Positions 50,013 to 61,600 of a stretch of DNA of 64,000 bases are shown here, in pieces. Both the position numbers and the translations under genes were made by a program. Source of the stretch: Pagrus major. Lineage: Eukaryota > Chordata > Actinopteri > Spariformes > Sparidae. The notes beneath the pieces are model-generated. The model made no database searches and was not told the origin of the DNA. It worked only from the letters and a program-made list of their open reading frames with translations. The stretch covers positions 33,741,315 through 33,805,314 of the forward strand of contig NC_133232.1 of NCBI RefSeq assembly GCF_040436345.1, given 5' to 3'. Each line of letters starts with the position of its first letter. Position 1 is the stretch's first letter.

Positions 50013-53000
50013 ATATATACACTCATTCAAATGATTTTCTCTTGTCATGACTTTAACCCTGACGACATAAAAATGAATGCAGAGAGACGAGAGAATAAAG
50101 AGACAAAGACGTGGGAAGACATGAGAGATGACACAGCAGATCTGGTTTTACAATAAGTTAGTACAGACTGTACAGCTGTAGCCACTGTAGGTTAAACAAG
50201 GGGGAATAAACAAGGGAGCCACATTTCAAATTAAGGAGAACAAAAAAATGGGTAGAGGAAAAGAACTGCCAGAGGCAAAGCTGAGGCTTTTAGAAAGTCA
50301 AACTCCCAAACCACAGTAAAGATTTTCTCTTTTAAAACTGCTAATGAACCAAAAATGAAGTTTAACAATGAATGAAAGTGAAAGAGACGAAAAGTTAAGG
50401 ACAGGGTCAAAAGAGATAAATGGACGTTTCAGGGTGCTATCATTATTTAAACATAATTACGCATGGAGGCGGATAATGATCCTGGTGTAAAGAGCTGACT
50501 GTTGCTGTCTGATATGTATCTTTAAGACAACAGTAACCTGGAAAATTAGTTTTCAGCAGTTTTTGGCTGATGACCCTCAACAGTGAAGTAGAGCCTCTTC
50601 ATAATTACTGATTATCAAGAGGCGAAAAGGAGGAAACAATCTCATGTCCAACTTTAAGTTAACTGGTGCAAACGTTGGAGAAAGGAGCATAAAAACTGAT
50701 AAATCATAAGAGAATTCGATGTGAGAACTGAAACACACTTCAACTCTTGGCGAGGTGTGATTGAGCAGAGCGTTTAACTCAGAAAGTGTTCCACAGATGC
50801 TATCTGGGGGCTAACAGTAGAGGCCTGTGGTTGCACTGGGCAGCTCCCGGGTGTGAACGAGTGCAACTCCATCAAATATGAAACGGGGCGTTGCTGGACA
50901 AGAGGAAATGTGTGTGTGTCAAATTTCCCTGGACACAGTAAAAATTGATGTAGAAATCCATCTAATAGATAAAAAAAGATTAAGTTTGTATGTAAAATGA
51001 CAGTAAAGGGTTGGATAGAGAGGAATATAAGATGAGCTAAATGTAATTTAATGTAACAAGTTCGTTGAGTGAGTGACGGATGAGTGAGAGGACGCTTTTG
51101 AGAACTTTTAGAAAGCAATAAGAGGACTGGAAAGCGATACACTACATGTGTATTAGCAAAGAGATGAAAGAAGAAGACGATACAAGAGAAGCTTGAAAAT
51201 GAGACGGTGAGGAGAAAATGAAAGACAGGGAGAGAGAGGAGTGAAGCGATATTTGGGGGTGAAAGGAGGACATAAGTGGAAAATCTAAAAAAGAGAAGAG
51301 AGAAAGTGAGAAAATGGGGAGGGGAGAGAAAAATGAAGACACGGACAAGAAATGGGAGAGAAAAGAAGAAGAAGCAGGAAAATATGAGAGGGAGGAGAGA
51401 AGATAGGATCGATTAATCAAAGTTAAGAGAAGAAAACACTGATTTATCTTGTGGTTTTTAACCTCACACACACACACACACACACAGTGACACGCACACA
51501 CACACACACACACACATGACATCAAGATATGGGTGGGGATGTGTGTGTGTGTGGCAGGGTGTGCGCGTTGCCATGGTAACTTACAGTGTGGCCAGTTGGG
51601 TCATGTTGCTGAAGGTGTAAGAGGCCAACGTGCTGATGCTGTTGTTGCTCAGGTCCCTGTGTGGATACAAAGCATACGGTAAACGCACACAGACAAACAC
51701 ACACACATACAGAACATTCTGTACATATGCATGTTGGGTTTTCTAAACAGTCCGCACAAGGGTACTGTATTCTGTTCAAGGTTATGTGAATGGTACGTAC
51801 ACCAGTGACAGCTGCTTCAGGACTGCCAGCTCCTTGGGCACAGATGTCAGCATATTTCCCTCCAGATACCTGCGAGGAAAGGTGCATAGTTAATGTAGTA
51901 TATATACACAAACATGGGCCTGTGGGGGTGAGAAAGTGGCGATATAGCACATAAAAGTTTTGGTTTTTGCAACTTCTGTCACATAAAGTGCCGGAGACAT
52001 GGGACGTGAGAGGCAGATGGGAGGAGCGGGGTATGAGTTTGGGCTCAGTTGAGGTGTAGTACCTCAAATCTGTCTTTATATGGCATATTTACATTTACCA
52101 GAGGAGTGCAGAGACTTCCGTGTAATATTTTTTTTGTGTGTGTCTATGAGTGAGATCAGCTACAAACTAAACAGAGTAGAATTTACGGTGGGGTGAGTGA
52201 TTTAGGAGAAAAATAGTTGATTGCTGAGTCTCATTTCCAGGTCGTCATCTTCTAAGGAATCGTTTGGCATTTTGGGAAACGCTTTTATTCGCTTAAAAAG
52301 GAGATGACTGGCTGCTTTATGTAACACAATGTAGAGCAGAATTGTGTCGGGCGCTCTTGAAAAACAGGATTAAGAGTATATCAATAACCAGAGGCAATCC
52401 AGGTACACCCAGCAAGAAGAAAAGAGCAACATTAAATATTAAAAAGCCTTTATTATAGTGGCTTAATCATTAAAACAAAAAAAAAAATCCAACATGGTTC
52501 CACCATTATCCACTAATAATGGTTATTTCATTGTTTCATTATTTGTCTCACCTGAGCCTGGTTGTTGTGTGTGTGTGTTGTGGTATTATTTCTATTAAGC
52601 TCTTGTAGTCTTACCGACCACACAAAGTGCGTTGCGGGAGCAATAACCAGTCATACACACCATCACACCATCGCAGTTTGGGGTACAGTATGTTAACCCA
52701 AACTTAAACATGCAGCGCAGGGGCTGGGGATTGGACTAACTGACCTTCCGGTTAGTGGATGACTGCTCTGTCCTGGTATGGTGGTATATTCTCATCTAAC
52801 TCTAACTAAAAAAAGTGAACACAAATATGGTAGGTAATGTTTGGCATCAGACGAGTTGACCTGTTTGTGCAAATTTTGTTTTTTGACACTGTTGTTATCT
52901 CATGTTAGCTTTCACACTGATGTACAGGTGGGATCCTGTCAAAGTTACATTTTCTGCATCAGTACATGACTGTGGAAGAAGATCTCTCTGTATTCACTGG

Positions 53001-55648
53001 ACAGCCAATCAAGATGGGACAAGATAACAAATGTCAGGGTGTGAACCTGCCCCCGCTGAGGAGGAGGAGGAGTGCAGCACTGACAACAGTTTCATTATGA
53101 AGCTTTAAAAACATATTTCAACCTTTGCAAACGTACAATATTCACCTGCTGATCCTTCAACGTCTGTGAGTGTGTGAGAAACAAGTGAACCAACATATAC
53201 ACTCACATACACACAAACACACTTCATGATCCATTGCTCTCTGTTCCTCTCTCGCAGGTCATAAGTAGGTCATGTGGACAGTATGATGGAGTGTCTTCTT
53301 CAGCCTGATCAATACCTAATCACTGCTATTGACCCTGCAGAGCAGCCCTATTTCACAGCGAGAGGGGTTTCTGTTCGTGTGTGTGTGTGTGCAGTTATTC
53401 ACCCTCCCCACGAGAGATTTTGTTCCTACTTTCTTTTAAATTTCCTAATCTCGATTAACATTGTTTTACCCTTGTTTTATCCTACATCAGCTCTAACAAT
53501 TATAGACATTTCCTTTAGTGGTCTCTTTCTTTATTACACAGAGTCCGACGTGCTTGAAATTAATGCCAAAGACAAAACAAGTAGCATCTGGAACGTGCAG
53601 GAAAATAATACGCCAAATACATGATAAAAGGTTTTAGATAACTACATATGAAGCATATTTTGTTTTTGTCTTGTCAGTGTCTTTCTAAAAAAAAAAAAGT
53701 TAAAAAGGTCACATTACTGTAAAATCCTTCACTGCTCTGGTAAATCTTTCAATAATAAAGCGGACCACGGCTTCTTTAAAGGTATCGGTGACATTTTAAC
53801 ATTTGGAGCTGAACATTTTTTAGAAGGAATTCATGAAACAGTTTTAAGAAAATAACCTTAGGACACTTTCTGTAATCCCAGTGTCTCCATCTGTTTTGCA
53901 ATATAATGAGTTAGACAGTCAACCATGTGTTATAGATGATGTTTAAATATCTGCGGTGATTCACAGACACATAACAAACACATGAACACACAAGTACCTG
54001 AGTTACTCACTTTAAACCCATCAAGCCAAACAGAAAGTATGAAGGACGATAAGTGTGTGTGTGCGTGTGATTTTGTGTGTGGATTCACCAAATAGTTTTC
54101 TTAGTTCCCGAAGCAGCAGAGGGCAAACTGCTGCATCAGTAGTGCACTGCAGCAATGTGTCGACGGTGTGTGTTTATGTGTGTGTCTGGTTGTGACTTTA
54201 CATGTTACTGGAGAGTAAGCGTCGACAAAAATGCCCCATCTCTGTTTGTGTGCATGTGGTGCGTCTGTGTATTTGAGCAAAAGCGAACGCGTACGTCTTA
54301 GTGTTTAAGTTGTGTGTGTGCGTGCATGCGTGACTCACAGCTCCGTGGTGTCCTTGGGAATGCCCTTGGGCAGAGAGTGCAGCCCTCTGTTGCTGCATCG
54401 CACCACGCCGTCTGAGCACGTGCAGACGTCAGGACAGCCAGACGCAGGAAGACAGCCATTATCCTCAGCACCTGGAGAGAGAGGGGGGGGGGAGAAAGAG
54501 ATAGGGTGAGTGGGATATTCGGGAGAGACAAAGAGAAAGGAGGAGAGGGACACAGAGAAGGACAGACAAATTCAGAGAAAGACAGAGGTGAAAGAGAGGA
54601 AAAGGGAGGAGGAGATGAGACAGGTTAGGACAAAAGGTGGAAGAGAATAAAGAGAAAAGGGAGAACAAAGAGAGATAGAGAGGGACGCATACGCGATAAA
54701 GACTGAACTGTAAGTGAGGCACATGGTAAATATCACCCAACTCTGCACTCAGCACTTTTAAAGACTACATTACAATCCATATCAAATGACCAGGGGCTGC
54801 TAAAATCAGCTACATCGGTGTGTTTCAACATCTGGTTCAGGACCTGCAGGCAGGTCACTGTGATATTAAAAACTCTCAGATGATTCTGGAGAAACACTGA
54901 ACAGATGTTGATAGGACGTCCTGCAACAACTTTGGAAAGTCGTGCTAATACAGTAACAAAAGGAAAGTCGTGGACTGTTCACATCCTACCAGGGCTTCCA
55001 CAGAATAATCGACAAGTCAACACCAGTATTTGACACTGAGTCAGGGCAGCATCACAGCGTTTCCTTCAACATGCAACAAGTTTTCAACACATAACATTGT
55101 TATGATATAATGAGTTTTGTTTGTAATTGGCACCTACATTACATCTGACAGATTGTTACAGACCTGGGATCTGTATTAACGACAGCGATGTTGCACCAAA
55201 TCACACAAAATGCTAATTTCTACATAATGTTGCTTTAAGTGACATTATATTGCATCATAGTAGGCTATTCAGAGCTTTTGAGTTGGCCCTCTGATAACAG
55301 GGTGGATATGATTTTAGCTGTTGAACATATATTTGAATTGAAAGAATTTAGAGAGAGAAAACTCCCTGCAAGCAACCATTAGCCATTTATTACATTTAAA
55401 CAGTATCTCCAGCTCAGACAAGCTTGTCCTATCAGATCAGAAGTTTCACCTGACATCAAGGTTGGTCCCACTTACATCAGTTAATCCTTTATTATTGTTA
55501 TTGCGTGAAAAAAAGATGATAAATCTCCTGCGATTAATCGACTGTTCGACCACTTTATGGCATTAGTTGGTGACAACTAAAATGCAGTAGTCCTGAATGC
55601 CCTACTAACTGTATGAACCAAGGTGTGAATGTCCTTCAAAAAATATGG

Positions 55649-55690
<42 letters not shown>

Positions 55691-58600
55691 CATCATATAT
55701 TTCACAATATTATTTTTATCTGAAAACCACTTTCATGACAAATGTCTTTATTAAAAGTGGATGGAACCTGCAACGTTCACATTTTAAGCCTTTTGCTTTA
55801 TGTCTTAGATTTGACACCTTAGTCTTGCTGTAAAAAAACTGTTAAACTAAACTGAACGAACAGCTCAACTGAGGCTACGCAGCTACGTTTATTCAATGCA
55901 CACATGCCGACAAACACATGGCGGGGAGAAAGAAAAGCGTGTGATTGTAATCATTTAACATGCAGAGATAAGAAGGATCAGAGGCTACAGGGTTGTTCTT
56001 GGCTTCTTCCACTTCCTTGATTGGCAGACAAAGACGCACACTGCTTTAATCTGGCTCTGCAGTATGTAAATAGCTGAGCTGTGGTCCCAAATGTAAAACA
56101 AGCTGGGTTAAAACCATAATGAAGGATAATGAAGACTGGACACTGAGCCAATCATAACACAACTGCAATCTGAGTTTGTGTCTGTGTGTGTACTTGTGTG
56201 TGTGGAGAGAGGACGAAGAACCAGGACTGAGAGAGAGTTTATGTGTTCATGCTTTTATTGTGTATTTGTGACTTTTTGTTGACACGCTGCAAAGATTCAC
56301 ATACTTTGCACACTCAGTGTAAGTGTATGAACACGCACACATGCTGAGTGTGGTGCACACTTAGTTTGTTAATATCTACCCCCCCTTGTCCTATGGCCAT
56401 TTTCTCAGTCACTTTGTAGTTTTCTAATTGTGCTAATGTCTAAACGTCGAGTAAATGGGCGCTTACGTGCCAGTGTGTAGAGCGGTGTGTGTGAAAGAGT
56501 ATATGTGTGCGTCTTATCTGATGTGTGTAGCTTGTGAGTCCACGGGGAGGTGTAGCCGTGGGCTGACTCACTCTACAGTTGGCTGATTGAACTAACATCT
56601 AAATGTGCGCTAAATATCTTCTCACAAATTCAATTAACTTTACCTTTCCCCCGGCTGCCTCTGGACAACTTAACAGTCATTTTACTCAGCTATAAATAGA
56701 CCGGACATGTGGACCTTGGTTCTCTCTCTGTGTGTGTGTGGGTGTGTGTGTGTGTGTGTGTGTGTGTGTTTCTTTGCTTCTATTCTTTTAAGAACCAGTT
56801 TGAGATTTACACCTTCAGAGTTTGGACAATTTACCATCACCGCAGCACAGGTTATGTGCCCGCTGTTTGGCAGTTTGTCTGTCTGACTGTCAGCAGGATA
56901 TCTTCAAACATTTAAGGATAGTTGGGCCTTGAGCCAACGAACAATTGATTGGATGTCGGTGATGATAAAGATTTCCGTCATCGAGCACTACTTTTTGACT
57001 GCGAGATAAAAAGAAAAATCAATTTTAAATTAGGTTGACAAGGTCAAAATACCTACTAACAGACATTTTGCACAAATGATTTTCAGTAGTTTTGGCGAGT
57101 GTCACCCAGTGAATTGTGGACTATCTTGAATCCTCAAGTTTGTTCATATCAAGACAAATATGACCATATCTGTATGACATGGTGGGGCTGGAGAGGATAC
57201 CGTGATTGGATCTAACCGAGAACCTGAGGACAGGCCGTGGTAGTGGTAGCCACGCCTTGAGGCATACCCTACTTTATCATCTGTTTTACTCCCAACTGGA
57301 CCATAAACTACAAAATTAACATCTTGTTGTATTTGTTGGTGAGAGTCTCTTCTAACTGACTAGTGTCGAGTCGCAGGCTTTAAACCCTCAAGGTCACATT
57401 TGAGCTCGGAGTTTCACAGTCCTTAAAGTCACATGGGAGTCGTTGACCCGCCCGGCCATTGTGTGTTTTGTTGGGGTCAACCGGGTCCAGGTGTAATTGG
57501 CTCTTAAGCTGTCTGGGGAGGGAACTCAGGACCGCATTGTAAGTGGCTGATTTGTGTTCATAGGCCACTTCCTCTGTTAAACGATTTCCAGTTTGATGTA
57601 GACGGCTTCTTTCATGCCTCTTTCAAACCATCAGTCCTCTCTGGCCAAAATCTGTAAGGGTTCATTCCCCCAGAGAGTATAAAGCCTGCAGCTCCCCACT
57701 AGTCAGTAAGAACTGAAGATTATCTTGGATAAGCGGTGAACTGTCTTCAAGAAACTTGAGCAAGTCCAGTTACCTTCATATAGCACTTACATATATCATG
57801 CTGTATTGAAGAAGACTTGAGACCGTAAACTCATTACTGAGTTATTAAATCAACTGAAAAGTAGGGTCATTTTCTCATAAGCTTATATACAATCTGACTC
57901 TTTTCGAAACCAGTGGAGTCGCCCCCCTGCTGGCCATTAGAAATAATGCAGGTTTAAGGCACTTCAGCACTTCTCAGACCCTAAAGCTCCATCTATACTT
58001 CATACAGTGGGTTCTTGCAGATTAATTAACATGTATGACGTGTCCGTATGCTGTATTATGTTGGTTTATATTAGAATCTGGATTAGCATAGAGTTAAGAT
58101 TAAATATTTAACTCAACCACTGCGCGGTCCTCATAACGACAGAAGTACGAAGGAATTGAGTGTGTTATCAGCCATTCAAATTTCTATTTGTGCAGCTGAG
58201 TGAGTTTGAAGGTAGATGTGTGTCTGTCTCTGTGTGTGTGTGTGTGAATGCAAGATGCAAGAATGAATATTAAGATCTGATACCATCTCAGAGTTTCCTT
58301 ACTTGAGCCAACCCAGCTAACTACTTTCCAAAGTCATTTTCAGTAAATGGTTGCAGCACAGCTACAGGAAATTAGAAAAGTGTAATGAATTCAAAGACAC
58401 TCAGGAGGGAGAGAGAGGCTGAACGAGATGGAAAGAGAGAAAAGGGGGAGATCGAAAAGAGAAAAAAAAAAGGGGGGAGGGGGGAGAAAGGAAGGGGCAG
58501 ACAGCAGAGCCAGACCACACTTTGTCTATGGCGTCAAACTTGGCGGCCTAAGTCGCTATAGGCAGGCATCGTCGTGGTAACAGCAACATCACTGTCAAAA

Positions 58601-61600
58601 CCACAAGCTGATGTCATCTGCGTATGCTGTTTGCCAGTGGTTACTGATCATTCTGTCCTCACGATACCCTGCTGAGGATGTGCATGTGTGTGTGTGTGTG
58701 TGTGTATCTGCTGGCTTAAGATCTGGGATGATGGAAGTTTTTACAATGAGTATCTGGAAAGCTTGTTGAAGGATTCAGAGCTGAAGATTCACCCACTTCA
58801 GTCCTGTACAAACCAAAAGATCTGACCTGAAGACTTCATTGTCATATCAGTAAAAATCGCCCTCAGAACAATTTATTTTTCTTATTTTTCAGAGGGATGC
58901 AGGAATAAGGTTTTAGAGCCTGGGGCACTGTAAAAATGTAGCTCTAACACTATAAAGAGTAATCTCTGTTGCCCTTCTGCTCACCACCTGATGCTCCACT
59001 GCAGCAGAAATTTGCCCAGAAAAAAATGTTTTTCCTTCCGACCTTCATGTCTCACATTAAGACTTTAAAGAAAACTAAATTTAAAGTTATGTTAGGGCAT
59101 CAGAAATGTCCTCTGAAAGGTATATCTTGGCAAATGCATTCAGTTATTGCGATGAGCAAACATGATGCAAAACCACATTTAATTTACCTTTCAATCACTC
59201 GACTCATGCTCTTATCTGTTCGGGACACATGGCTGCTGAGTGACGCGTGTCATTTGTTTCAGGTTTCAGGCTAGGACCTCTTTGGTCTCTTGACACGCCA
59301 TCATTAAAGCAATGTTTCATGTGGAAGCAATGTTATTTCGAATTATTTTAAATCAAGCCGAAAAGAAAAACAGAAAAGCAAACATTTAGCTGAGTACATG
59401 CAGAGTGAGAGAGGGGCTCACCATCACATGTGAAGTCTGGGGTGGCAACGTCCTGGATGGGGATCTCCTTCAGGAAGGCTGGCTTCTGACAGCGAGGGTT
59501 CCCACTCACCACCCGGGTCTTCTTCAGCCACTGACCGAGCCAGGCCAAGTGACAATCACACACATACGGGTTGGACAGGAGGTTACTATGAAAATAAAGA
59601 GCGGCAGAGAGAAGGAAGTCATTAGCACAGGGTGAATGCAGAACTTAAGAAATGGACACTGATGTTGACAGCTTCTCAAACTTCGTGTTGCTGCACAATC
59701 GTTGTAAAAATTATTCCACAACATAATGAATTCATCCTGGCAAAATGATGCACATTGAAATCTAAATGTTTTCCCTGAGTTTTACCCTCATAAATAAAAT
59801 ATTGAGGCAGAATTTCTGCGAGTGAGCAGATGCCATCCGTCGAGACAACCTGCACTCACTACAGATTGACAGACAGGACTGTGGCTGTGGAACAAAACCG
59901 ACAACAAAACAGGAACACGAGACAAAAGAGAGAGATTATTCAGTACTAATTTCATATGCCATTCCAAATAACAATAATAACAATAATGATAGAAATTTGT
60001 ATATATTTGTCTACTGTACACTGCAAACCACAAAGATATAACTGTTGTTTTTCAGTCAGTCATACACTTGAATACATTTAGACGGAAGACAAAGGGAGGC
60101 AGCGACGGAGAGGAAACAAAAGAGAGGCGAAGAGAAAAGGTTATCAGTTGTTTTTATTCATTTTGTAAAGTACAAGAGAGACGGAGAGTAAGAAAAGAAA
60201 AGGTGGCAGAGTGAGAAATCGTGAAAGAGGGGAAGAAAAGAGAAAAGGTTATCTGTACAATTTATGCGTTTTTGAATTATCTCTCATTGCATTTTTGTTG
60301 CTTTTGTAACACAGCTCATGTAATATTTATGCTGAACTGCATTTAAACTGGATGCTGTGGGAGGAGGCATCAGCAGCACATACAAGACAGGCGGGGTGCT
60401 GAAGGTAAAGCTGCTCGAGGCATCTTAACTCTGCTGGCACATCCCGGCTAGAGATGGCCAAAAAATATCAACAGTGTTGGGACACTTTCTTCTGTTGCAC
60501 CCAATCATCTTATTAATATTATAAAATATAATTTTACCAAAATGTTTTGACTGGTGCAAAACAAGTTCTCTGAACTGCAACAAAAATTAGATATATTAAT
60601 GAATCCTGGAAATTATCTGTTGCAGGACACTTTATAACATTCAAAACAAGTTTCATGTTAGAGGTAAATACCCTGATTTTCTTATGGAGCTGTGACATGA
60701 GGTTCTGCAACACAGTCAGTATCAACAGTATTCAGTCGGTAACAACAGGAGATGTAGAGATGCTCGTATCAGGACTTTTTGGATGTTTTGCAGGACGGCA
60801 GACAGCAAACTTAACACCATACTTCAGGATGGGAGAGGGAGGGAAATTCACCAGACTCCATTATAAAATTGCTCAATTTTGTGAGTTGTTGAGTTAGGAG
60901 AAACTTTATCAACTTTGTGAAATGCTTTCTATGACAAATTCTTGATAATTTGGACCCTTGTAAACTCGGCATATGTTAACATTAAATTCCTTCTTTCTTT
61001 GTGTAAAAAACGTTGTGTAAGTTTGTTCCAGCGATGTACTTGTTTATTTGCATATAGAGTGGGGAAGTGAGATCCGATCACAACGGGTCACTTGTTTGTT
61101 CTTGCTGCAACCTCGAGTGGTCATAGTGATTATTACGGCAGCAAAAGAGGAAGTCAGGCGAAGTTAAAGAGCAAAACAGGCCATGTAGGAAGGTGGTAGA
61201 GGACGGTGGATGGAATAAGATCCACGTTCGTGCCTTTGTCCTAACAAAACTGCGACCGCATGACGAAGGTCCAGTATGTGTGTTGCTGGTACGCTGCGGC
61301 AGTAATATTGTTTTGGGTACACTGACATACGTCATTTTGGGAGCCACTTGCCAATTAATCTATTTAGTTTTTAGGTATGAGGATGGGTTTTTCTACCTCC
61401 CACTGACAGGACAGTATAATCTTAGGGAATTATACTTTAGCAGTATATCCACAGCTGTATTAAAACGTCTCTCTAATGATGACAGCGTGCCTCAGAAATG
61501 TGTCAGGAGATGTCCAAGTGGCACGTTGCCTCTCACTGTGTCTGCTGAACTAATAAACCTGAAGGTTGCTGTTTGTGCTACAATATTAATGGTGTGCTGC

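Larger units (their letters stand above)
54472..59421. other. slit3 intron (exons 2-3), 5.0 kb
   Basis: Starts with a purine-rich tract (54472-54680). Also holds a repeat copy (55151-55195), a TTA run (55650-55690), a TG run (56731-56769), the second Penelope remnant (57345-57775) and a CGCCCCCCTGCTGGCC repeat (57917-57975). No gene. Confidence 0.5.
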
